Of a stretch of 64,000 bases of DNA, positions 51,077 to 60,426 are shown in pieces. The notes under the pieces were generated by a model. It was given only the letters and a program-made list of their open reading frames with translations. It did not search any database and was not told the origin of the DNA. Numbering within the stretch: the first letter of the stretch is position 1; each line of letters starts with the position of its first letter. The position numbers were made by a program, and so were the translations under genes. This DNA comes from Tritrichomonas foetus (lineage: Eukaryota > Parabasalia > Tritrichomonadida > Tritrichomonadidae), in NCBI GenBank assembly GCA_001839685.1, contig MLAK01000002.1, positions 116,251 through 180,250 on the forward strand, read 5' to 3'.

Positions 51077-52465
51077 CTAATAATTTGAGAGCGTTTCCAA
51101 AAATTGAACATGAACTATGGGAAACACCATTTTGGCTTGAGAAATTTCACAAATTTGTAAAAAAGATATTTTTCAATATGATATAGAAAATTCGGAGCCA
51201 TTGAATTCTTGATCTAGATCCTTCTCGCGTTCCTTGGAAATTATGTGGTTTTATTTTATGTACATTATGTTTTAATGTGTTGTTATTCATTTATTTTCTC
51301 ATGAATTCGCTTTCTTTTCTTCCCAATTTTTATATTCATTAATTATATTCGATATTTTATTATTTCTTCCGGAATACAGCAAATATTCTAGGCAAATAAT
51401 ATTTAGAGAAATTTTAATCTGCTTATTTTTTGTTTAATGACATGATCTCTCGAGTTGTTTTTTAGTAGAAATTCACCATGTATTCAAAAAGATCTTCTCA
51501 GAAAATATTTGTGTTATCAAAACAAAACAAAAAAAAACAATGGTCTCTTCAAAGAGGGTAAACTTATTTTCATTGTAAGCTCTCTTTCTATTCCTAGTGT
51601 TGATGATAATAATACCTGGTTTCGAAATCTTGACAAATGTATCACAGACGTTGGTAAAAAATCAGTTTATTTTTCTATAGTATTCAAAATTGAGTGTTGG
51701 GGAAAAAATTATTTTCAAATATTGAATATAATCCTCATTTCTTATAGAAATATTTGAGTACATTTCCACAGAATAATGTCTTCATTCAATTTTCGAACAT
51801 GATCCATTCAATTCAATACGATTGTTGCGCAGGGATGATTAGTTTATGCAATCCAAAATTGGGGAGATTATTAGCATGTTCATTCACTGAGGTTACATCA
51901 CATTAAAGTGGAAATCGATGCAAATCATATTTTATTGTGCAGATTTTAGTGACGACGCGCTTCTTTTTCGCACCAATAAAATTATTTTTTAATTTGAGCA
52001 AATGCAAAAATGGAGCCTTCCCTAAAAAACACATTTCAGAAAAAATTCGAAAAAAACTTATGGAATTACACGTTCTTGATTTGCGAAATCAGACTTCTTT
52101 TAATTGAATGCACATTTTACCTTCGGTCAACAGTTCGCTTTAAAAGGTGCCAATAGTTTCAAAATTCATTTCTCTAATAAAATGAGTTTTATATGCATTT
52201 TTTCCATTCTGTAAATCATTTAATGCGATTTGTTCACGACAAAAGCTAGAAATCAGAATCTAAATCGTCCAACGAAAACGCAATATTGTCACTTGATAAC
52301 ATTCACAATTTTCAATTGAAAAACACAAAGTGATTATTTTTCTGAAGATTCATTCAAATACGAAACAATACATTCAAAATTGGGTTTTCTTTCAATGTTT
52401 TTTGGTCGAACAAAAAAGTGTCATCTTCAAAGAAAAAGTATTGTAAAACCCATTTATTGACATTT

Positions 52466-52651
52466 TTACACGGTTTCAAGAAGAAAACATTCTTTATACT
52501 TTTTGTCAAGCTTTGTTTGAATTATTTGACTGTCTTTGTTCGAATTGCATTTAAACGGTCTCCACTCAAATAAAATTTGGTCATCATCGAACTTTTTCAA
52601 TACAAAATCTTCAAGGTCATCATCAAAAAAGTAAAGATTAGCTTCAAGCAT
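52466..52651 (-). CDS. Small acidic ORF overlapping the helicase start
   Basis: 61 codons from an ATG whose CATG is shared with the helicase ATG on the other strand (52649-52652). The product is acidic and well mixed (ANLYFFDDDLEDFVLKKFDD, then WRPFKCNSNKDSQIIQTK), unlike the usual chance frames here. It could be a real small divergent gene, or chance. No family recognised. Confidence 0.3.
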   Translation of the reverse strand: MLEANLYFFDDDLEDFVLKKFDDDQILFEWRPFKCNSNKDSQIIQTKLDKKYKECFLLETV

Positions 52652-54062
52652 GACCGAACAACCAATCGAATCGACCAATCCAACAACAGCCACTCCCAAT
52701 GAGGAAGTTAAAGAAGTTCATTCTTTTGTCGAGTTTCACTTAGCCCGCCCCGTTATTCGTGCCATTAATGAAATGGGCTTCGTCAAGCCGACTGTTATTC
52801 AAGCTCGCACAATCAAACCGATTCTTGATGGAAGGGACGTATGTGCAACTGCCATTACTGGCTCTGGAAAATCAGCAGCGTTCCTAATTCCAATCATTCA
52901 CAAGTTGATGCCATATCGTGGCCAGCCAGGACCAAAAGCGCTTATTATGTCACCAACACGCGAACTCTGCCAGCAGCTTCACACCGTTTTTGAACAACTC
53001 TCAAAATACGCACGGGTCTCATCTGCCTTGGTCATCGGTGGAATATCAGCAGAAGAGCAAAAGGCTGCTTTGACACCAACTCCAGACATTATATTTGCTA
53101 CTCCTGGACGTTTTGTCGATCAACTTTTCAATTCCTGCACAGTTACGGCCGACCATATCAAATATTTTGTTCTCGATGAAGCTGATCGTCTTCTTGGTCG
53201 CGGCTTCGAAGCCGAGCTCACAGCAATCAATTCCAAGCTTCCTGAAACCCATCAAACCCTTCTTTTCTCAGCGACGATGTCCGACCAAATTCACAGATTA
53301 ATCAACAAAGTTCAGAAGGACTCATTGAAAGTGGCAGTTGACATGTTTGGTGAATTGTCACCAAACCTCACCCAAATTTTCATCAAAATTAAAGCCGAAG
53401 AAAAAAGGCTTCCAACCGTCATCGCCCTTTGCAAGAATAAATGCAAAAACAAGACGATCATTTTCTTCCCAACAAAGCAGCTTGCCCACCATGCCGCCCT
53501 TCTTTTCAACTACGCCGGAATGCATGCCGCCGAACTTCATGCAGATCTCCCGCAGCCCGACCGTCAGCGCTCAGTCCAACGGTTTGCTAGTGGAGATGTA
53601 CGAATTCTTCTTGCTTCTGACCTTGCTGCGCGTGGTCTTGATATCCCTGACATCATGCATGTTATTAATTATACAGTACCAAATGAAATCGAGCGATATA
53701 TTCATCGTGTGGGTAGAACAGCAAGAGCAGGAAAAACTGGTACAGCCATCTCCCTCATCAAAGAGGCGCATGAAAAGCAAGTCCAAAAGAAAATGACTAA
53801 GCATGCAACTGGACCCATTCAAAAAATGAGTGTACCAGCTGAACTATTTGGTCAAGCATTAGAAATTGTTACAAAGTTTGACGAAAAAGTTCAAGATGAT
53901 CTCAGAGTGGAAGAAGAAGAAAGAGTCAAGCGCGCTCAGGAAAATGAACTGAAAAGAATGAAGGCAATTCTTGACGTAGAAGAAGAAATTCCAACAATGA
54001 CTGCTGCAGAAAAGAAGAAAGGGAAACAACAACAGCAGAAATGGTTCGATGATGATGACTGA
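52650..54062 (+). CDS. DEAD-box RNA helicase, Drs1/DDX27-like
   Basis: The 470-residue protein has all DEAD-box motifs in order: Q motif (GFVKPTVIQ), motif I AITGSGKS (Ser in place of the usual final Thr), PTREL, GG, TPGR, DEAD, SAT, the ATDVAARGLD-like SDLAARGLD and HRVGRTARAG. The stretch from SFVEFHLARPVIRAINEMGF through AAFLIPIIHKL best fits Drs1/DDX27, a nucleolar helicase of 60S ribosome assembly. It lacks the long N- and C-terminal extensions of yeast Drs1, so it is close to a minimal core. The tail is a charged helix ending in an acidic run. Coding DNA is richer in C than the neighbours. Confidence 0.9.
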   Translation: MTEQPIESTNPTTATPNEEVKEVHSFVEFHLARPVIRAINEMGFVKPTVIQARTIKPILDGRDVCATAITGSGKSAAFLIPIIHKLMPYRGQPGPKALIMSPTRELCQQLHTVFEQLSKYARVSSALVIGGISAEEQKAALTPTPDIIFATPGRFVDQLFNSCTVTADHIKYFVLDEADRLLGRGFEAELTAINSKLPETHQTLLFSATMSDQIHRLINKVQKDSLKVAVDMFGELSPNLTQIFIKIKAEEKRLPTVIALCKNKCKNKTIIFFPTKQLAHHAALLFNYAGMHAAELHADLPQPDRQRSVQRFASGDVRILLASDLAARGLDIPDIMHVINYTVPNEIERYIHRVGRTARAGKTGTAISLIKEAHEKQVQKKMTKHATGPIQKMSVPAELFGQALEIVTKFDEKVQDDLRVEEEERVKRAQENELKRMKAILDVEEEIPTMTAAEKKKGKQQQQKWFDDDD

Positions 54063-54216
54063 AATAGTCTAAAAAAAGAAAAAAAATATTAGAAATTATA
54101 TTATTTTGGGGAAAGATTATCACTCATCAATTTTTGTAATAAAGAAAGCAACAACATATATTTTTATCTTACTTTTTTTTACTCGTCTATCTTTTGATGG
54201 TTTGTGTTTTTGCTTT

Positions 54217-55710
54217 GTTCTTGATTCATATTCTTATTCCTATTCTTAATACTTATTCTTGATTCTTATTCTTTATTTGTATTCTTTATTCTTATTCTTA
54301 ATTCTGATTCTTATTCTTAATTCTTATTCTAGATTTGGATTCTTAATTCGTATTCTTATTCCTATTCTAGATTCCTATTCTTGATTCTTATTCTTAATTT
54401 GTATTCTTGATTCGTATTCTTGATTCTTATTCTAAATTCTGATTCCTATTCTTGATTCTTATTCTAAATTCTGATTCCTATTCTTGATTCTTATTCTAAA
54501 TTCTGATTCCTATTCTTAATTCTTATTCTAGATTCTTAATTCTTATTCTAGATTCTTAATTCTTATTCTAGATTCTTAATTCTTATTCTAGATTTGGATT
54601 CTTAATTTGTATTCTGGATTCTTATTCTTAATTCTGATTCCTATTCTTAATTCTTATTCTAGATTTGGATTCTTAATTCGTATTCTTGATTTGTATTCTT
54701 GATTCCTACTCTTAATTCGTATTCTGGATTCTTATTCTAAATTCTGATTCCTATTCTTAATTCTTATTCTTAATTCTTATTCTAGATTCTTATTCTAGAT
54801 TCTTATTCTTAATTCGTATTCTTGATTCTTATTCTTAATTTATATTCTTAATTCTTATTCTAGATTTTAATTCTTATTTTTAATTCGTATTCTTGATTCT
54901 TATTCTTANNNNNNNNNNNNNNNNNNNNNNNNNNNNNNNNNNNNNNNNNNNNNNNNNNNNNNNNNNNNNNNNNNNNNNNNNNNNNNNNNNNNNNNNNNNN
55001 NNNNNNNNNNNNNNNNNNNNNNNNNNNNNNNNNNNNNNNNNNNNNNNNNNNNNNNNNNNNNNNNNNNNNNNNNNNNNNNNNNNNNNNNNNNNNNNNNNNN
55101 NNNNNNNNNNNNNNNNNNNNNNNNNNNNNNNNNNNNNNNNNNNNNNNNNNNNNNNNNNNNNNNNNNNNNNNNNNNNNNNNNNNNNNNNNNNNNNNNNNNN
55201 NNNNNNNNNNNNNNNNNNNNNNNNNNNNNNNNNNNNNNNNNNNNNNNNNNNNNNNNNNNNNNNNNNNNNNNNNNNNNNNNNNNNNNNNNNNNNNNNNNNN
55301 NNNNNNNNNNNNNNNNNNNNNNNNNNNNNNNNNNNNNNNNNNNNNNNNNNNNNNNNNNNNNNNNNNNNNNNNNNNNNNNNNNNNNNNNNNNNNNNNNNNN
55401 NNNNNNNNNNNNNNNNNNNNNNNNNNNNNNNNNNNNNNNNNATTCGTATTCTATATTCCTATATTTGATTTGTATTCTGAATTCGTATTCTTGATTCTTA
55501 TTCTAGATTCATATCCTTAATTCTTATTCTTATTTAGTATTCTTATTCCTATTCTAGATTCTTAATTCTTATTCTGAATTCCTACTCTTAATTCGTATTC
55601 TTGATTCTAGATTCCTATTCTTAATTCTGATTCTTTTTCTTAATTCGTATTCTTTATTCATATTCTTAATTCCTATTCATAATTCGTATTTTGAATTCCT
55701 ATTCTTGATA
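54217..55710. repeat. Degenerate ATTCTT/ATTCTA/ATTCGT satellite
   Basis: About 1.5 kb of hexamer-like units (ATTCTT, ATTCTA, ATTCGT, ATTCCT) with local longer-period copies such as a GATTCTTAATTCTTATTCTA unit repeated around 54530-54590. It spans an assembly gap. No gene lies inside; the frame crossing the gap is an artefact. Confidence 0.95.
54909..55441. other. Assembly gap (533 N)
   Basis: A run of N inside the satellite. Its true length is unknown. Confidence 1.
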
Positions 55711-55810
55711 AAGTATTACGTTGTTGTGAAATTCAAATCTCTACAAAGAAGGGGGTAAAAATACTCGTTTCTATTATATTTTATATAATAATTAATAGAT
55801 GGAAAAAACA

Positions 55811-56797
55811 TCAGAAGGAGAAATCGAATGAGAAGCCGAATTCTTTGCCAGGCTCTTCATAGGTATTAGAAAATAACCAATGATCATCGTAATTCCAAAT
55901 GAGGCTGCTTTTTCCAATTGCTTTCTCAATAATGGACCAATTTTCCAAGCCATGTGAAAGATCGAAGATTGGATTCTTTGTTGAGTTGTCTGTTTGCTCA
56001 AAGATTAGGCCTTTTGATAGATTCTCTTGAAATGGCTCAAAGGATGAAGTATCGAAAGTGTTGGTCTTGGGGATGATTTTGATTGGTTCAATTTTAATTG
56101 TAGGATCACTCTTTCTGCCTGGCTGTGCTTTCAAAGTTGGCTCAGGGACATGAGTTGAACCTTCGCTATTTATAGTCAAATCAAAATTAGCTTTATTGTG
56201 CTTTATGATTTGATTATAATGGTATCTACATTGAACATCACTACGATTACCAAGTTTCTGGGAAATGAGTGTCCAAGCCTTCATTCCATGAATATTCACA
56301 AGTTCAACCAGCCTCTTTTCTTCTTCAGTTGTCCATGAACATTTCTTAATATGAGGGTCAAGACCTCGAGACCATCTTTGTGAGCACTGGGCACGAGTTC
56401 TTGAATTTCCGACAAAGCGCGCCACTGTATTCCAATCTTCCAGTCCATATTTGTAGATTCCTGCGTATAGTCGAAGGTCTTCAGCTTCTGACCATGGATT
56501 TAACTTCCTTTTCTTGTTTGCAACGAGAGGATCATTATCGGAATTATTATTATCGTGCGAAGGTAATGGATTGGGACTCACAGTCAGAATATTTTGGATC
56601 TTATCAATAGGTGAAGTTGATCCAATCAATTCTCTCACCTTCTGTGAAGCTACATCAAGCTCTATTTCTCCTTTAATAAAAGATTTGATTACGACAAGAC
56701 ATTCTTCTTGCTTTTGTAAATCATTGTGACGACAGCTGTCTGCGATAAATGACTTGGCAATAGTGAAAAGTGGTGTTGTATGCTTGCAAGCATTCAT
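55811..56797 (-). CDS. Myb-domain transcription factor (two repeats)
   Basis: The 328-residue protein has two Myb repeats. Repeat 1 (about 99-147) keeps the three tryptophans W102, W122 and W142 with SRTRAQCSQRW; repeat 2 (about 151-200) has W155 and W175 and an aromatic (Tyr) instead of the third Trp, with GNRSDVQCRYHYNQI. The N-terminus (about 30-72) forms a short helical block (VIKSFIKGEIELDVASQKV) that recurs, as far as I know, in trichomonad Myb proteins. The C-terminal 125 residues are low in structure and may be regulatory. R2R3 Myb proteins bind AACNG-type sites; trichomonads use an expanded Myb family for promoter control, including initiator binding by related factors. Confidence 0.88.
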   Translation of the reverse strand: MNACKHTTPLFTIAKSFIADSCRHNDLQKQEECLVVIKSFIKGEIELDVASQKVRELIGSTSPIDKIQNILTVSPNPLPSHDNNNSDNDPLVANKKRKLNPWSEAEDLRLYAGIYKYGLEDWNTVARFVGNSRTRAQCSQRWSRGLDPHIKKCSWTTEEEKRLVELVNIHGMKAWTLISQKLGNRSDVQCRYHYNQIIKHNKANFDLTINSEGSTHVPEPTLKAQPGRKSDPTIKIEPIKIIPKTNTFDTSSFEPFQENLSKGLIFEQTDNSTKNPIFDLSHGLENWSIIEKAIGKSSLIWNYDDHWLFSNTYEEPGKEFGFSFDFSF

Positions 56798-57580
56798 TAT
56801 ATATTGTGATATAGGAATGCGAATTCAATTAATGTTTTCAAATAAATTCACTTTTATTGATTTAACTTTGAAATAAGATTGAATGGCTTGAAAATATAGT
56901 ATCTCAACATTTTTGAGAAGGCTTTATCAATTTTACCGACTTTTTCACGATGAATTATTCTATTGATTGAATTTCCCTTTTAATTCCAGAAATTATTCAA
57001 ATGCACCTTTTTTTCTGAACGATAATTTTCTGTTCTATACAATTATCTATTTTCAATACGTTAATCAAAGCCGATCACGAAAAATCAGATGTACTATTAT
57101 TCTAGACAAATATGAAGTTATTTGGATAAAACAACCTATCTCGGATTTCATTGCGGAGAAAATAAAATGGTATTGAAAAAATAAAATGGAAAGATAGAAT
57201 AAGATAAGAAATGAATCGAAACGATATTTTTATCTCTGTTAACAAAATTTTGAATAAAATTCAATTATTATCAAATTTTTATACAATTTGTTGTTCTATG
57301 AAAAATTCGCTTTTTCTGAAGCATATGTGATATTAGATTCCATGTCATACAGTATTTTATCTTCTTTAATATAGTTTTATCTTTTTCTAAAATTTAATTT
57401 GCTTTTAATTCGAATTTAGAATGATAATCTATATATAACAAATTCAATATAGTGCTTAGAATTATTCCACATTTTATTCAATATTTTGAATATTTTTCAA
57501 TTATTTATTCAGAAAAAAGAAAAGATGTTTTTGCGGTATTCGACTTTTTCACAGCATAAAATATACCATTCAATTTGAAT

Positions 57581-57904
57581 TTAAATAACAAATTTTGTAT
57601 TAACCGGTTCAAGAACATATCTATAAGCATCTCTCATATTTTGTATTTGTCTATTATCACACCTGAAAATATGCTTTGTCGTCTGTACATGATTGTATCT
57701 CCCAAATAATTCTCTCAATTTTTCTATGAATGTTTCTGAATTCTGGATAAAATCCTATCAAAAGAATTTAGTTTTTCTTATCGCCTAAAAAGATAGTTTT
57801 TTTTTAATGAAAGCTTTCAATTTCCCTCTACATACGCTATGAATCATGTGCCACTCGTTTGGAGCCCCAACTTCTATTGATCGAATCACCATCGTTATTT
57901 TAAA
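57581..57904 (-). pseudogene. Unidentified decayed gene
   Basis: On the minus strand a 37-codon piece from ATG 57892 (MVIRSIEVGAPNEWHMIHSV) ends in TAG, and about 50 codons in another frame (TFIEKLRELFGRYNHVQTTK, then MRDAYRYVLEPVNTKFVI) end at TAA 57581. Composition is far from random AT-rich frames. I read it as one gene broken by frameshifts; it may extend up to about 58030. No family recognised. Confidence 0.35.
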
Positions 57905-58093
57905 TTTTGTTCATGTAATTTAGGTGGCCTAAAGGATTCATCACTATCTATTAGTAGATTTTCATGAAGTCAAATTGGAAAAATTACTATCAGGAAAACA
58001 GTTATTAATTTGTATTTAGAATCTTGTAATGTTAGTTGACCAATTATCATCAGAAAAACTTTCATGAAAAAGTGAATAGTCAGAGCGGTTTTG

Positions 58094-58106
58094 TCACTCA
58101 TTTTTC
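58094..58106 (+). promoter_or_regulatory. Inr-like element of the cullin gene
   Basis: TCACTCATTTTTC ends 20 bases before the ATG and closely follows the extended trichomonad initiator form TCAYTWYTCATTA in its parts. It lies inside the upstream TTG-initiated frame and argues for the ATG start. Confidence 0.45.
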
Positions 58107-58126
58107 TGAACACTTTGTCAAACATC

Positions 58127-60118
58127 ATGCTCGAAGTAGATTCTTTTTTAACAAAAGTCTTAATGCACACTCGTCCTGGTATTTCTTTTTCAAAAGCTTA
58201 TTCAATTGCATTTTATGCTGCCACTTCTTCTCCCTGTGATTTTTTGTCTTATTTATCAAATAAAATCACAATTTTTTTTCACACATCAATTAAAAGTACA
58301 ATTGAAAATGATCAAATCACCGAAGTTCAAAAGCTTGTTCTAATTTATGACGAATATCTTTATTTAAAAAAGACTTTTTTGCATCTTTTTGCTTTTCTTG
58401 AAAAATATTCACCTTATAAATCAAATGTAACATCAAATGAAACATCTAATTACACTCTTTCTTTATTGGCTTTCATTGATGAAATCTTTCAACGAATTTT
58501 TAAAAATTTGATTTGTTTTGAACATTACTGTAGTGCGTTTTTAAACCATTTAGAAAAGTTCCATTTTTCCAATATTTCAGAGAATCTTGAATTTGATCAA
58601 TTATTTAAAATATCTCGAATTTATTTTCTAGTTTTTGAAGATCGAAATGAAGAATTTATTCATCTTTTGAATCATTCATGTGAAAATTCTGCAAAGTTTT
58701 TTGCTGAGTATATGAAAGATTCTACTCCTTTCGAAATTGTCGAATGTTTCACCAAATATTTGAATGATGAAAAAATGCTTTTAAACACATTATTTAATAA
58801 TTTAGATTTTTTCGTTAATTCTTCATTAAAACTAGTTTATTATATTTTTAATGATTTATCAAGCCCGCACTACAGTGAAATTTCTAAACAAATTAAAGAA
58901 TCTAGTAAAATCAGAGATTTGTCATTTATTGTTGATTATTTTAAATTAATTACCATTAATTCTGTATATGAACCACCATCTGAGGAAATTCTAACAGCTT
59001 TTTCCAATTGTATACATGAACAAATTCTTCAAGAATCTCTAGAAATTCCTGACCTCGGAAATGTTGTTTCATTTTACAATGAATTATTTGAAACCTTGAA
59101 TTCTCCTTTTCTCATGTCCAAATATAACCGTCAAATAACAGAATTTATTAATAAAGATAATCGGAAAATGATAAAAGATTTAATTTTATATATAAATAAA
59201 GTTGCTTTAACTTCGAATCCTAATTTATCAAATATTCTAACAGTTCTTCGACGAATTGAAAATAAAAATGAATTTGAAATGATTCATTCGCGGCATGTAA
59301 CAAAGAGATTATTACCACTTTCAGAAAAGCAAATTGAGAGAGAAAAATCAATTGTTTCTCAAATAAAAACTTCTTCAAATTCTTATGAATTTGTTCAACT
59401 CACAAAATTGCTTGATGAAGCACGAAAATCAATAGAAAGACACATTGGGCCTGTTTTAGTTGCACATTCTTCTTGTTGGCCTTTCCAACAACCTTTTCCA
59501 CGTTGTAAATATTTTGATGAAGCATGCAAAGAAATTTCAACAAAATACAAAAAGCTTTATCCAAATCGATTAATTACTTTTCCTTTTGATTCATGGGCTG
59601 TGTCTGTGAAAGATACATATAAAAATTTTACGATGGCTGGAAATGCAGTCCAAGGCGAAGTTTTGCTTTACTTAAATGAACATCCATCAATAAGTTTGGA
59701 TTCACTTGCACCTTTTATTACAATTGAACAGTTAACACCTATTATTAAAAGCTTGGCATCAAATAAATATCCTGTTCTCATTGAATCGAATATTAATGAA
59801 AAAAGCATTTATAAAGTTAATCCTAAGTTTAAACCTAAGCATGCCTTTATCAAGTTGCCAGTACCTGGAATTGCAGCCAAAACAGTTTCGAAAGATACTG
59901 CTTTAGCCAAAAATGAAGCCATTGATGCAGCGATTATTAAATTGATGAAAGGAAATAGAAGTTCTCCTTATACTGAAGTTGAAAATAGAATTACCATCCA
60001 ACTAAGTGATAGGTATAGAATTGTACCGTCTGAAATTCGGAATCGTATCAATAGTTTAATTAGTCGAAATTTCTTGGAAATGTCTGAAACCGAAAATGAA
60101 ATTATCTATGTTCCATAA
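58127..60118 (+). CDS. Divergent cullin
   Basis: The first ATG gives 663 residues. The N-terminal helices are weakly conserved (SFSKAYSIAFYAA fits the first cullin repeat). The C-terminal third is clear: GEVLLYLNEHPSISLDSL, the helix ITIEQLTPIIKSLA, a strand IYKVNPKFKPKH, and the last winged helix AAIIKLMKGNRSS with a Lys (about 608) at the position of the neddylation site in 'AAIVRIMKxRK', ending NRINSLISRNFLEM ('KRIExLIxREYLER'). Cullins scaffold RING ubiquitin ligases: the C-terminus binds RBX1 and is activated by NEDD8. It is somewhat shorter than most cullins (about 750) and no paralogue class can be assigned. Confidence 0.82.
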   Translation: MLEVDSFLTKVLMHTRPGISFSKAYSIAFYAATSSPCDFLSYLSNKITIFFHTSIKSTIENDQITEVQKLVLIYDEYLYLKKTFLHLFAFLEKYSPYKSNVTSNETSNYTLSLLAFIDEIFQRIFKNLICFEHYCSAFLNHLEKFHFSNISENLEFDQLFKISRIYFLVFEDRNEEFIHLLNHSCENSAKFFAEYMKDSTPFEIVECFTKYLNDEKMLLNTLFNNLDFFVNSSLKLVYYIFNDLSSPHYSEISKQIKESSKIRDLSFIVDYFKLITINSVYEPPSEEILTAFSNCIHEQILQESLEIPDLGNVVSFYNELFETLNSPFLMSKYNRQITEFINKDNRKMIKDLILYINKVALTSNPNLSNILTVLRRIENKNEFEMIHSRHVTKRLLPLSEKQIEREKSIVSQIKTSSNSYEFVQLTKLLDEARKSIERHIGPVLVAHSSCWPFQQPFPRCKYFDEACKEISTKYKKLYPNRLITFPFDSWAVSVKDTYKNFTMAGNAVQGEVLLYLNEHPSISLDSLAPFITIEQLTPIIKSLASNKYPVLIESNINEKSIYKVNPKFKPKHAFIKLPVPGIAAKTVSKDTALAKNEAIDAAIIKLMKGNRSSPYTEVENRITIQLSDRYRIVPSEIRNRINSLISRNFLEMSETENEIIYVP

Positions 60119-60426
60119 TGCCATCAAATTACTAAAAATAAATTGGTGGAAGTAGAATTGTTTGATTAATAAAATTTATATAGTATTATTTTGAACACTC
60201 AACTCTTCTTGATCTTTCCATGTTGTTAAACATAACATAACAAAGCCAAAAAAAAAATATTTATGGACCCGTCTCTAATATATTTTTATTTAAAAATATT
60301 ATTCCACTCTCTCATTCACTTTTTGTAAAAAAAAAAAAAAAAAAAAAAAATATCAAAGCAATGACATATTGAAATAACACAACCATAATAATGATTTTCT
60401 TTTTAATATTTATAATAAACACATGT
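60119..60426. other. Convergent spacer with A24 run
   Basis: About 300 bases between convergent genes; a run of 24 A at 60327-60350. Nothing else seen. Confidence 0.6.

Larger units (their letters stand above)
50368..52465. other. 2-kb spacer with a possible relic
   Basis: Between divergent genes. A protein-like minus-strand frame is present at 50822-51076; a 100-codon plus-strand frame at 51455-51757 starts with TTG and has no recognisable content. Confidence 0.4.
56798..58126. other. 1.3-kb divergent spacer with a relic
   Basis: Contains minus-strand protein-like fragments at 57581-57904. A plus-strand stretch near 57060-57176 (TIILDKYEVIWIKQPISDFI) is also protein-like but short. Otherwise AT-rich. 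Confidence 0.4.

Noticed and set aside
51455..51757. 100-codon plus-strand ORF
   Set aside because: TTG start, no motif, and surrounded by non-coding sequence; cannot be supported.
54893..55468. ORF across the N gap
   Set aside because: Consists of N and satellite; not a gene.
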